A stretch of DNA of 64,000 nucleotides from Azomonas macrocytogenes (GCF_014191985.1 NZ_JACHXI010000009.1:62001-126000); one strand, 5' to 3'. Counted from the first letter of the stretch, positions 28,232-35,580 are shown. Numbers and translations: made by a program. Notes: generated by a model not told the origin, from the letters alone.

Positions 28232-28311
28232 CCGTGCGCGGGTTGGCGAACCGGGGCTATGGGACCCGGCAGACCTTTCGGTCTCCCACGCACGGCCCGC
28301 CATAACGCGGG
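28232..28311 (-). ncRNA. C4-type antisense RNA, copy C
   Basis: RNA order: hairpin CCCGC-gttatg-GCGGG (28311-28296); closing stem CCGTGCG/CGCACGG; hairpin AGACC-gaaa-GGTCT; hairpin CCGGG-tcccatagC-CCCGG; then TTCGCCAA. CCATAG in the loop is complementary to CTATGG (28189-28184), overlapping the ant ribosome-binding site, and TTCGCCAA to TTGGCGAA (28217-28210). This is the two-site antisense design of phage P1/P7 C4 RNA (Rfam family RF01695, from memory). Confidence 0.85.
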
Positions 28312-28314
28312 CAC

Positions 28315-28333
28315 AAAAAAACCGCTGAAGCGG
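28315..28333 (-). terminator. Intrinsic terminator inside leader C
   Basis: CCGC-ttca-GCGG stem followed by seven T and then GTGCCCGC. It divides the leader into a short 5' RNA of about 75 nt and the C4 RNA. Confidence 0.82.
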
Positions 28334-28394
28334 CTGTGCGCCATAGCTATCCGGGTCGCCAAACCCGGCCGCAGATTTTGCTGCGGCTCGGAGA

Positions 28395-28423
28395 AAGGTA
28401 ATACCGGAAGCGAAGGGCGTCAA
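28395..28423 (-). promoter_or_regulatory. Promoter of C4 element C
   Basis: TTGACG (28423-28418), 17 bp, TACCTT (28400-28395). Predicted start near 28388, just before the GCCGCAG/CTGCGGC hairpin. It diverges from the Panacea gene promoter region. Confidence 0.75.
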
Positions 28424-28483
28424 CTCTCGAAAGTGAGAGTCTATACATAGTCGCAAAAAACAAATGCGAGGTATGATGCAGCC

Positions 28484-29038
28484 ATGCTTATCTCTCATGA
28501 CCGCGAAAAACTCATTGAAGTTGTGAAGTTTTTCGCTTTAAACACTAAGCGGCTTGGAAAAATCAAGCTGTGCAAGCTTCTGTATTTTCTTGATTTCACG
28601 CATTTCAAGGAGACGGGCCGCTCGGTGACCGGTATGGATTACTTCGCCTGGAAGATGGGGCCGGTTCCTGTGGCGCTTTACGAAGAGATGGAAAGCCCTG
28701 GTGACGAGTGGTCGAATCAGGTCAGCTTCGAGTCTATCCAAGTGAGAAATGGGGTGATGCTAAAGATTGATGCGTTGGACAGCTTCAATAGCCAGCACTT
28801 TTCAAAGCGTGAACTACGGATCATGAACGCGCTGGCCGAAGAATTCAAAGATACCCAAGCCGACGATATGATCGAGGCGACACATCTTGAAAACTTGCCT
28901 TGGCATCAGGTCTTTGAGGTCCAGGGTCGGCGCCAGGCGCAAATCCCCTACACTATGTCTCTACGGGCTCAGGACCGCGAGTTAATGTCTGAAGCAATTC
29001 GTGACCGAGAGGAAATGCTGGCAGCCCTAAGGAGTTGA
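28484..29038 (+). CDS. Panacea (DUF4065/SocA-like) antitoxin
   Basis: The protein has 184 aa. The Panacea signature is clear: KLIEVVKFFALNTKRLGKIK, LCKLLYFLDFTHFKETGRSV and DYFAWKMGPVPVALYEEM. Panacea-domain proteins neutralise diverse toxins encoded next to them (PanAT modules). The stop is followed 1 bp later by the start of the partner gene, with AAGGAG in the last codons, so the two are translationally coupled. It lies at the cargo end of C4 element C. Confidence 0.85.
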   Translation: MLISHDREKLIEVVKFFALNTKRLGKIKLCKLLYFLDFTHFKETGRSVTGMDYFAWKMGPVPVALYEEMESPGDEWSNQVSFESIQVRNGVMLKIDALDSFNSQHFSKRELRIMNALAEEFKDTQADDMIEATHLENLPWHQVFEVQGRRQAQIPYTMSLRAQDRELMSEAIRDREEMLAALRS

Positions 29039-29039
29039 A

Positions 29040-29456
29040 TTGCTATACCCAGGGAAGGTTTTACTAGACAAGAAATTTGTGTTTAGCGATGGCTCTACCA
29101 AAGAGAAGTACCTTGTCATTATTGGCAAAGTCGATCATACGCTGATTGCAGTCAAAACCACGTCTAAGGGTCATCGTTATCGCAATGATTTTGGTTGCCA
29201 ATCAGGAAACTACTATCCTGCTTTTTTGCTGCCGGCTGGAAGCTGCTGTTTCCCTCTAAATACTTGGGTCTGCTTAGGCGACTTCTACGAGCTGAAGGCC
29301 AATGAGCTGCAAGCTAAAATGGTTGCCGGTCAAGTATATCGCTGCGGCGAGATTCCTCGTGAATTGATCAGAGATATCCAGTTTTGCGCCAAAGGCTGTG
29401 ACGATATCTCTGGTTATCAAGAAGGCATTATCGACCAAAGCCTTGTCAGTATTTAA
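29040..29456 (+). CDS. Probable toxin partner of the Panacea antitoxin
   Basis: The protein has 138 aa from a TTG placed 5 bp after AAGGAG. The N-terminal strand pattern (YPGKVLLDKKFVFSDGSTKE, KYLVIIGKVDHTLIAVKT) recalls a small beta-barrel of the MazF/PemK kind, but I cannot assign a family. Role as the toxin is inferred from coupling to the Panacea gene. It reads convergently towards recT. Confidence 0.6.
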   Translation: MLYPGKVLLDKKFVFSDGSTKEKYLVIIGKVDHTLIAVKTTSKGHRYRNDFGCQSGNYYPAFLLPAGSCCFPLNTWVCLGDFYELKANELQAKMVAGQVYRCGEIPRELIRDIQFCAKGCDDISGYQEGIIDQSLVSI

Positions 29457-29483
29457 GAGGCTGGGTTTCCTGCCTTTTTGCTG

Positions 29484-30488
29484 TTACTCCATGCTCAGAT
29501 CGTCAAAGCCAGCCTGCTCGGTGGGCTGGGGCTGTGGCTGTGCAGTGGTGCGGGATGGTTTTGTGCTGGCCTGACGGGTTACCGGTTCGGGCTCGGGTTG
29601 GGTGATCTCGCCGGTCAGGGTGTTGATGGTTTCGCCGGGCTCGTGGGTGAGGGCGGGAGGCTCCGGCTCTTCTTCGACCTGCGGGGCATCGTCATCAATC
29701 ACCGTGAATTCACCGCTCAATACGCTGTCCAGTGCCTGGGTGTCATGATCGACTTTGCCGTCCAGCGCTGATGCCGTTGCCAATTCGATGCTGACCGGCA
29801 AGTACTTGAACAGGCGACGTAGCACCGTCTTTCGGCCCATCTCGACAAAGTGTTGGCCCCAAACGGTGGAGCCCTTGTCGCGGGCGAACTTGTAATTCTG
29901 GCTGGCGTCGCGGATTTCTTCGACCTGCTCGCGGCTCATGACCTCGAAGGCGTAACCACCACCAACCAGCTTGGCCACGGAGTAGAAAGCAATCACTTCT
30001 CCACGCTTACTGAGCGCTGGCTTGTGCACCAGTTTTTCTTCGAGGCCATATTCATACTCGAAGCGATCATTGGTGCAGACTTCATGGGCGGCGATGCTGA
30101 CGATCTGGCCAGAGCGGCGAGAAAGATCCACCAGTCCCTTGTAGCCAAATACGATCTGAACCTCGGTGATTCCCTTCTTCTTGTTATCGAAGGGGATCAG
30201 GTAGGCATGGCCGAGCGGAGTGTTCGGCTCCAGACCGAGTTGCGAGCATTGGACGATAGCACCGAAAAGCGATTCGACCGTGCAGTTCATCAGCTTCGGC
30301 GTGGTGCGCATAGCGCCGAGCGCGATCTTCAACATCCGATCAGCATCGACGTGCTTAGGAAGTACCGCTATGAGGGTGCCTTTCTGGCTTTCGAAAAATT
30401 TCTTCACGTTGCCGACGCCTGCATCGCGCGCCTGCATCCTGCCGGTTTGCTTGAGGCTGGCCAACTGGGTTGGTTGGGTTTGAGTCAT
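29484..30488 (-). CDS. recT: RecT-family single-strand annealing protein
   Basis: The protein has 334 aa from the ATG at 30488; the frame is open to 30737. RecT signature segments: KKFFESQKGTLIAVLPKHVD, KLMNCTVESLFGAIVQCSQL, GLEPNTPLGHAYLIPF and VQIVFGYKGLVDLSRRSG. It promotes annealing and strand exchange for phage recombination. The last 90 residues are proline- and glutamate-rich and probably disordered. The exonuclease partner lies 14 bp upstream on the same strand. Confidence 0.95.
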   Translation of the reverse strand: MTQTQPTQLASLKQTGRMQARDAGVGNVKKFFESQKGTLIAVLPKHVDADRMLKIALGAMRTTPKLMNCTVESLFGAIVQCSQLGLEPNTPLGHAYLIPFDNKKKGITEVQIVFGYKGLVDLSRRSGQIVSIAAHEVCTNDRFEYEYGLEEKLVHKPALSKRGEVIAFYSVAKLVGGGYAFEVMSREQVEEIRDASQNYKFARDKGSTVWGQHFVEMGRKTVLRRLFKYLPVSIELATASALDGKVDHDTQALDSVLSGEFTVIDDDAPQVEEEPEPPALTHEPGETINTLTGEITQPEPEPVTRQASTKPSRTTAQPQPQPTEQAGFDDLSME

Positions 30489-30502
30489 GGGGATTTCCTT
30501 GG

Positions 30503-31309
30503 TTATTGATCTCGATACCGGCACGCCGACCAGCGTGGGCAGTAGCGTTCCGAGCAAAGTGGCGAGGCGGGATTGGGCGGGAAAAGCCCGGTTCGGAACA
30601 TGTCCGCTGCGAACTGGATCAGGCCGGGGTATTCGTCGGTGCCCACCATCAACTCGCGGGCGCCGACGATCTCGCCGGTGCCGGTCTCGGGCTTGCCCTT
30701 GGTCTTGAGGCCGATGATTTCGGCGGGGGCGGTGCAAGCCTGGCCGGTTGTGTGCTCGTAGAGCAGCTCGTAGGTGCCGACCTGGGGGCGGTGGCCTTTG
30801 GTCTTGGCCACGCCCTGGCTGACGGCTGCGCCACCCGTTTTCACATCAGCGATGCCGATGCCGTCATGGCCACGTTTGATGCGGGCGCGATCCAAGGTAC
30901 CGGTGAGGCGGACGATGGTTCCGCCGCCGCAGTCGATCTCCAGCGGTTTGGTTTCCAGTTCGACTGCCACGAATTCATAGCGCGGGCTGATCTCGTTGCA
31001 ATAGCGGGTATGCAGGGTCAGGCCGGTGGCCTCGGCCTCGCGTGGGGTGATGTCGGCGCCGCGCCAGTCCACATCGAACTCGGGATGCTGGAGTGTCTGC
31101 ACCAGGTACTCGGCCGCATCGAATGCCGACAGCTCATAGCCCTCGACCCGGGCGGCATCGAATGCGGCGGTGCTGGCATGGATGGCGGTGCCGAGCAAGG
31201 CGCGGGGACTGCTGGGTGATTTGATACCCAGCAGGTGGATGCCTTGCCACTTGAATCCGCAGTCGAACAATCCAGCCCAGGATGAGGCCCGCACGGTGAC
31301 GACGTTCAC
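30503..31309 (-). CDS. PD-(D/E)XK exonuclease (RecE/Cas4-like)
   Basis: The protein has 268 aa from the GTG at 31309, whose codon overlaps the stop of the upstream 43-aa gene (GTGA). Nuclease motif: LTGTLDRARIK, then GIADVKTGG (D...D-x-K), and a late QVGTYELLY helix. A C-terminal cysteine pair (CSERYCPRWSACRY) resembles the Fe-S-binding end of Cas4-like nucleases. It would resect ends for RecT. Confidence 0.88.
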   Translation of the reverse strand: MNVVTVRASSWAGLFDCGFKWQGIHLLGIKSPSSPRALLGTAIHASTAAFDAARVEGYELSAFDAAEYLVQTLQHPEFDVDWRGADITPREAEATGLTLHTRYCNEISPRYEFVAVELETKPLEIDCGGGTIVRLTGTLDRARIKRGHDGIGIADVKTGGAAVSQGVAKTKGHRPQVGTYELLYEHTTGQACTAPAEIIGLKTKGKPETGTGEIVGARELMVGTDEYPGLIQFAADMFRTGLFPPNPASPLCSERYCPRWSACRYRDQ

Positions 31310-31437
31310 GTCCGCACCTCTGCGATCCAACGGCCACCAATTCGCACCGGCGACCGGCGCATGCGAGCAAAAGAAAGCCCCGCGTATTGCAGGGCCTCGA
31401 TGAGCTGTTTCCAGGTTGATGTGATGATCAACGTCAT
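31306..31437 (-). CDS. 43-aa protein coupled to the exonuclease
   Basis: From the ATG at 31437: MTLIITSTWKQLIEALQYAG, then a basic C-terminus (RMRRSPVRIGGRWIAEVRT). The stop overlaps the exonuclease GTG. The frame is open further upstream but would overlap the neighbouring gene. Function unknown. Confidence 0.6.
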   Translation of the reverse strand: MTLIITSTWKQLIEALQYAGLSFARMRRSPVRIGGRWIAEVRT

Positions 31438-31447
31438 GCACTTTTCG

Positions 31448-31804
31448 TCATTCAAAATGAATGGCCTCCCAGCGTGCTTCGGCATCTTCTTTGTACGCAG
31501 CCAAGGCCAAGCCCGTTTCAGCATCGATAAACTTTTCACGGTACGTTTCGATGCAGGTGTCGAGCTCGTCCAGGGTCTGCTTCAGCAGGCCGTCATCCGC
31601 CTGGATGCGAGCGAGGCAAAACGCATAGATCAGACTGCCGTTGAGCTCGTTGGCGCAGAAATCGGCGAAGGCGTTGCAGGTCTTCGGATCGCCTTCTGAG
31701 ATATCGCTGGCGATGCGCTCTTGCAGGGATTCGAGGTCGTTTTCACGATCGATCTGATTGAGGCGGTGCTCCAGGTCGGCAGACACAGGGCAACTGGCGT
31801 TCAT
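31448..31804 (-). CDS. Small acidic phage protein, unknown
   Basis: The protein has 118 aa, rich in acidic and helical segments, with three cysteines. No domain recognised. Its start overlaps the stop of the upstream membrane protein gene (ATGA type), so it is part of the early minus-strand operon. Confidence 0.7.
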   Translation of the reverse strand: MNASCPVSADLEHRLNQIDRENDLESLQERIASDISEGDPKTCNAFADFCANELNGSLIYAFCLARIQADDGLLKQTLDELDTCIETYREKFIDAETGLALAAYKEDAEARWEAIHFE

Positions 31805-32001
31805 TGGACATCCTCCTGACTCATGAGCAGAGAGGCATCGCGTTCGGTGATGCTCCGATTCACGTTCTTGGCGGCATCGAAGCCTTCGTCGTAGCCATCA
31901 GCGTGGCCGCGCTCGTAGGCGTCGAAGTAAAAACCAGCGGAAATAGCGATGGCAGCCAATCCGACGTACAGCCAGAAGGCGAAGTTGATGAGGGTTTCCA
32001 T
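31801..32001 (-). CDS. Small single-pass membrane protein
   Basis: The protein has 66 aa. One transmembrane helix (FAFWLYVGLAAIAISAGFYF) is followed by a charged tail starting DAYERGHADGYDEGFD, a pattern common in short phage early proteins. Overlaps the next gene by 4 bp. Function unknown. Confidence 0.65.
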   Translation of the reverse strand: METLINFAFWLYVGLAAIAISAGFYFDAYERGHADGYDEGFDAAKNVNRSITERDASLLMSQEDVQ

Positions 32002-32539
32002 GGTTGGTTATCTCCGGGCAAAAGGAATCCATGCCGCCCTGGCGTGCAGGGAGGTCATTTGCAATCGGGATTAGGCGTCGGGGTCTTCAGCAGAATTGCT
32101 GGGGGGAAGGGTGTTTCTTCGCCAATTAAACTGAAATTTGTATTTGCTCAATACGGCCAAAGTTCTACAAATATCCAGAGACTCGTAATTGATATCAGAA
32201 TCAGCAAAATTGCTATGGCTATATCTTCAATTTTCCTCTCTTCTTCGTCATCATTATTTGATTCCATAAATCACCTATATTTTGATGCTCAGGTTTTAAC
32301 CTGAGGTAACAAAATATATTTGATATCGATCAAACTTTTAGGCGATGTGCCGCCCGTCGTGGCGGCTGGCGTGAGCCTGCGCATTCCTGCATCGGAAAAA
32401 GAGCGGTATCTCCAACTCAAAGGCGGCGAGGACCGGGTTTCCTCTGTTGCCACTGGAGCAGTCTTTTTTGCTGTCCCGCGCTCTTTCCGATGCAGCCTCT
32501 TGCGAAGCCATCGGGCCTGTCTATCCAGGCTGTCTCGAT
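32002..32539. other. Non-coding stretch with a long interrupted inverted repeat
   Basis: No convincing gene. An imperfect inverted repeat pairs GCATCGG...AAGAGCG (about 32390-32406) with CGCTCTTTCCGATGC (about 32480-32494) around a 70-nt insert, immediately 3' of tRNA-Gly on the same (minus) strand. It could be a processed RNA or an end structure of the tRNA transcript. The short frames here read through the tRNA and are not credible. Confidence 0.4.
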
Positions 32540-32614
32540 TGGAGCGGGCTGCGGGGATCGAACCCGCATAACCAGCTTGGAAGGCTGGTGCCTGAGCCAT
32601 TCGGCCAAGCCCGC
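32540..32614 (-). tRNA. Phage-encoded tRNA-Gly(TCC)
   Basis: Seventy-five nucleotides including encoded CCA. Acceptor GCGGGCT/AGCCCGC, D-arm GGCCGAATGGC, anticodon stem-loop CAGCC-TTCCAAG-CTGG giving anticodon TCC, T-loop TTCGATC and discriminator T, as usual for glycine tRNAs. It lies in the minus-strand early operon. Confidence 0.9.
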
Positions 32615-33045
32615 TATTTCATCCCCTTGCGCCCGGGCGATCGGGCGCATCAGTGATTCGTCGGTGTTGCTGGCCGGCGTTATTCGCCACTCTCCGGCTG
32701 GGCTGTTCCGGTTTTCACCGGTCAATCTCGCTGCGCATCTGCCGGGTTTCCCCACCTCTGCCCGCTGCCGCTACTGGCGTCGCATCGGGTGGCTGCGCAA
32801 CTTCGCGTGCTCGCATGTGGGAGCACGGCAGGTTCCAGAGCCTGCATGGGCGACTGTTTAGCTTGGTTGCCACCGGAATCCCGGTAAGTCGCTGGGTCAC
32901 GTCGAATTTCTAAAGAGCGTTTCGGTCGCCCGAGGCCCTGGGGCCCATCGCGTTGTGTTGCGGCGATGAGGTTAATTTAAGCAAGCTGAAATTTATGGTC
33001 AAGAGTATTTTTAAGAATGCTGAATTTTATTTTCAGTGGGCAACA
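32615..33045. other. Structured non-coding region upstream of tRNA-Gly
   Basis: GC-rich DNA without a credible gene. Strong hairpins: GCGCCCG/CGGGCGC (about 32630-32649), CGTGCTC-gcatgtgg-GAGCACG and GCAGG-ttccagag-CCTGC (about 32805-32850), the last two enclosed by GGTGGC/GCCACC. Two consecutive hairpins inside a closing stem resemble the C4 arrangement on the plus strand, but I found no complementary target. Short frames here probably only reflect a conserved RNA or DNA structure. Confidence 0.35.
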
Positions 33046-33068
33046 AAAAGCCCGCACTCGGCGGGCTC
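33046..33068 (-). terminator. Terminator after the DUF1654 gene
   Basis: Minus-strand AGCCCGCC-gagt-GCGGGCTTTTTG, a GC-rich stem with a T run, 15 bp after the DUF1654 stop. It would insulate that gene from the tRNA region. Confidence 0.7.
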
Positions 33069-33082
33069 ATTTTCGTGTTTGG

Positions 33083-33340
33083 CTATTCGTTTTCGGACTC
33101 TCCCCAGCTCAGGTGCGCGCAGTCCCTACCGGCTTCCACCGCGACGTTGTCAGCGATGCGCAACTCATCAAGCAGTCGCTCCCAGTCGTCATCACGTTCG
33201 CCGGGTAACCGCTGGATACTAGCCTGCGTTGTGTTGTGGGCGCACAGATTCGAGAGCTGTCCGTTGATCCTGCGCACCATGCGATCGTAGCTTGATACCT
33301 GCCATAGGGCTGTGATACTGCGGGCGATAGAGCGAGACAT
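33083..33340 (-). CDS. DUF1654-type phage protein
   Basis: The protein has 85 aa with a strong AGGAGG ribosome-binding site. The core SYDRMVRRINGQL and IQRLPGERDDDWERLLDELR fits the DUF1654 pattern found in many Pseudomonas phages and prophages. It is the first gene of the minus-strand early region, where N- or Kil-type functions sit in lambdoid phages. Molecular role unknown. Confidence 0.7.
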   Translation of the reverse strand: MSRSIARSITALWQVSSYDRMVRRINGQLSNLCAHNTTQASIQRLPGERDDDWERLLDELRIADNVAVEAGRDCAHLSWGESENE

Positions 33341-33635
33341 AGCAACCTCCTTTACTATTTCTATGCACGGTAGGAATAGAAAAGAAGTGTGGCTATGAGC
33401 CAGGTCACGCTTTGCGGGACAGGCGAAGGTCAGAAGATCGCATCTGAAGGATGCAGGTAGTGCAGGAGACGGGCGAGTGATTCCAAAAGGAAGAAAAACC
33501 GGGCTTAAATCCGCTTAAGGAAGAATGACGTTTGACATCCTCCCCTCCCTCTCGCTGACGCCCGAAGGGCGAGGCTTGCCGCGCACCGTGTCAGGAAGAT
33601 AGGGAAGATTCCGGGCACAAGCCATGCGGCGAAAC
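33341..33635. other. Non-coding gap before hicAB
   Basis: No gene seen. It should hold the early leftward promoter for the DUF1654 gene. A GCCC-gaa-GGGC hairpin lies near 33560. Confidence 0.4.
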
Positions 33636-33665
33636 ACTTTAATTTAGTACTTTAATTTAGTACTA
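33636..33665 (+). promoter_or_regulatory. hicAB operator repeats
   Basis: Two perfect tandem copies of a 13-bp unit (ACTTTAATTTAGT at 33636 and 33649) just before the hicA ATG. Across the junction they make an inverted repeat TAGTACT-N7-AGTACTA. This is a likely site for autorepression by HicB's C-terminal DNA-binding domain. Confidence 0.65.
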
Positions 33666-33672
33666 TTTTTCC

Positions 33673-33927
33673 ATGAAACGAAAGCACCAGAAAACCCTTG
33701 AGCTGATCTTTTCTCGCCCAGTCAGCAGCAATATCCAATGGCGGGATATCGAGGCGCTCTTGGTCGAGCTTGGCGCCGAGATCAGCGAACGCGAGGGGGC
33801 GCGCGTCGGGGTGCGGTTATTCGGCGACCGTCGGGTGTTTCACCGTCCTCATCCTTCGCCCAATACGGACAAGGGCGCGGTGGCGGCAATACGTGAGTGG
33901 TTGAATTCAAATGGGGTGAAGCCATGA
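33673..33927 (+). CDS. hicA: HicA mRNA interferase toxin
   Basis: The protein has 84 aa. HicA pattern: TLELIFSRPVSSNIQWRDIE, then LGAEISEREGARVGVRLFG and the catalytic-histidine region RRVFHRPHPSPNTDKGAVAA. It cleaves mRNA when free of HicB. Its last bases overlap the hicB ATG (ATGA). Confidence 0.93.
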   Translation: MKRKHQKTLELIFSRPVSSNIQWRDIEALLVELGAEISEREGARVGVRLFGDRRVFHRPHPSPNTDKGAVAAIREWLNSNGVKP

Positions 33928-34259
33928 AGAACATTATGGTTATCGACGGCTACCAGGCCGTAATCCAATACGGTCCCGAGATCGAGATGTTTCGCGGCGA
34001 GTTTCTTGGACTGAACGGTGGGGCTGATTTTTATGCAGCCGACATTGAAGGTCTGAAGCGGGAAGGGGCGACATCGTTACGGGTATTCCTGGAGATGTGC
34101 GCCGAAGATGGTGTGGAAGCGCAAAAAAGCTTCTCTGGTAAATTCAATGTGAGGGTTCCACCTGAGCTGCATGCGGATATTGCTATCGCGGCCGCAGCTG
34201 AAGGTAAAAGCCTGAACCAGTGGGTCATTGAGGCATTGGATAGAGAGGCACACGCCTGA
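33924..34259 (+). CDS. hicB: HicB antitoxin
   Basis: The protein has 111 aa from the ATG at 33924 that overlaps the hicA stop. An N-terminal degenerate RNase H-like HicB domain (VIDGYQAVIQYGPEIEMFRG) is followed by a C-terminal ribbon-helix-helix (FNVRVPPELHADIAIAAAAE, SLNQWVIEALDREA). It neutralises HicA and probably represses the operon through the 33636-33665 repeats. Confidence 0.92.
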   Translation: MKNIMVIDGYQAVIQYGPEIEMFRGEFLGLNGGADFYAADIEGLKREGATSLRVFLEMCAEDGVEAQKSFSGKFNVRVPPELHADIAIAAAAEGKSLNQWVIEALDREAHA

Positions 34260-34598
34260 GTCGCGAATCGTCAGGCAAAAAAAAGCCCGCTCGGAGCGTG
34301 ATTCGAGCGGGAAAATGATCGCTATTACATACCCGACTTTTCTGTCGGTTCGCTCAGTTTAGATGATAGAAGTTACAGTTTCGGAACAAAGAAAAGCCCG
34401 CTCAGTAAGTACATGAATCAGTGAGCGGGCTTGGAGTTGGTCCACGAAGAGCAGCGTCATCCTGAGCTGCATTTGAAATCTAGCGCTATCTTGTAAGAAA
34501 ACAAGAAAATTTCAGATCAGACAAAAAAAAGCCCGCTCTGGAGAACGGGCCAAGCCTCTTTTGGTAAGCTCTCCAGCTAACAAGTATGGGACCTTAAT
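34260..34598 (-). other. Gap with three terminator-like hairpins on the minus strand
   Basis: Three GC-rich stems sharing the core CCCGCTC/GAGCGGG, each followed by T runs on the minus strand, at about 34277-34312, 34392-34432 and 34522-34552. The segment before the leftmost one also has a CCGAC-agaaaa-GTCGG hairpin and a weak promoter-like TATCAT. One or two small minus-strand RNAs of about 90 nt are possible. No gene seen. Confidence 0.4.
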
Positions 34599-35027
34599 AT
34601 GCGGCTCTGGTCGTTACACCCTCAGTATCTTGATCGACAAGGTCTAGTGGCCTTATGGCGTGAAACACTCTTGGCTCAGGCCGTACTTCGTGGAGACACG
34701 AAGGGTTATCAGCATCACCCACAACTGGATCGCTTCAAAAATCACTCAGCGTCTCTTGAGGCTATCTCCGTATACTTGAAGGCCATTTACGCAGAAGCCG
34801 AGACGCGTGGTTATTCCTTCGACAAAACAAAAATCGGGCCAGCATACAAATCAATCACTCTTAGCGTTACCTCGGGGCAGCTGGCTTATGAATGGAAGCA
34901 CTTGCTGGGAAAGTTGCAAACTCGCAACCCTTCGCTTTATCGGAAGTTGCAAGCCGCAGAAACTCCTATTCCGCACCCCATCTTTAAAGTGTATGTAGGG
35001 GAAGTAGAATCATGGGAACGTGTTTGA
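34599..35027 (+). CDS. Pyrimidine-dimer DNA glycosylase family protein
   Basis: The protein has 142 aa. The N-terminus MRLWSLHPQYLDRQGLVALW followed by RETLLAQAVLRGDTKGYQHH is the hallmark of the Pyr_excise family related to T4 endonuclease V (DenV). T4 DenV removes UV-induced dimers; many bacterial members are uncharacterised. It has its own upstream gap and is probably a separately expressed moron. Confidence 0.8.
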   Translation: MRLWSLHPQYLDRQGLVALWRETLLAQAVLRGDTKGYQHHPQLDRFKNHSASLEAISVYLKAIYAEAETRGYSFDKTKIGPAYKSITLSVTSGQLAYEWKHLLGKLQTRNPSLYRKLQAAETPIPHPIFKVYVGEVESWERV

Positions 35028-35580
35028 TGGGAGCAAGTAGGCGTTAATTACTGATAGTGATTTCAGAATAATGACAGGCTGTCATTAAGACGGCATAACC
35101 GAGCTAAAACAGTTCTATCAGGTACAAAAAGGCACTTTCTTGTATCGTTAAATTATTGATTTTTTGCATTTTTTGGTGTGGCCTGGGGGTGACCTACTCT
35201 AAAACTGAAAAGGGAACAATTTTAGAGCGAGAAAAGCCTTTACAACCGGCCTGCTCACCTATATGAGGCGAAGCCTGTAAAGAATGACCGCCCAGGCGCG
35301 GAAAAGGTTCGGTGCGGAAAAGGAAGTCCGCGCGTGGAGGCTAATTGATGTTCGTTATTGGTTGAGCCGCACCGTTCAACCTAGGCAAACTGCTCTTCTC
35401 TTCGATGGCAGAGACAGGCGTTCTGGTTGGGTGGGAGGCCGGTCTGTGGCTAGCATGGCTGGTCTCCTGTGCAGAGTGCTTACCATAAAGCACAGGTATT
35501 ACAGAAATGAAAAGCCATACTGCTGTTTGACTAATATGAAATGTGCCGGGTGTTATCTTCGTATTGCATGTGGAGATGAG
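35028..35580. other. Non-coding stretch, little to see
   Basis: No persuasive gene. A plus-strand frame at 35284-35634 has an odd composition, no family, and runs into the antisense of the next gene; I do not call it. No strong repeats were noticed. Confidence 0.4.

Noticed and set aside
23606-28430. Integron-like attC cassette array
   Set aside because: Regular structured repeats between promoterless-looking cargo suggested it, but no integron integrase is present, the elements contain promoters and C4 folds, and the repeats pair with ant leaders.
23606-28430. CRISPR array
   Set aside because: The repeats are about 200-250 bp with gene-sized intervals; there are no short repeats with uniform spacers and no cas genes.
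28174-28498. N-terminal extension of antirepressor 2 up to 28498
   Set aside because: It would translate through the C4 RNA, terminator and promoter; the ATG at 28174 has a good ribosome-binding site and matches the family start.
32417-32755. Open frames across the tRNA-Gly region on both strands
   Set aside because: They run through the tRNA gene and strong hairpins; the coding appearance reflects GC-rich structured DNA.
33530-33600. Possible IS200/IS605-type end (GACATCCTCCCCTCC motif and hairpin)
   Set aside because: No transposase or TnpB gene nearby and no second end recognised.
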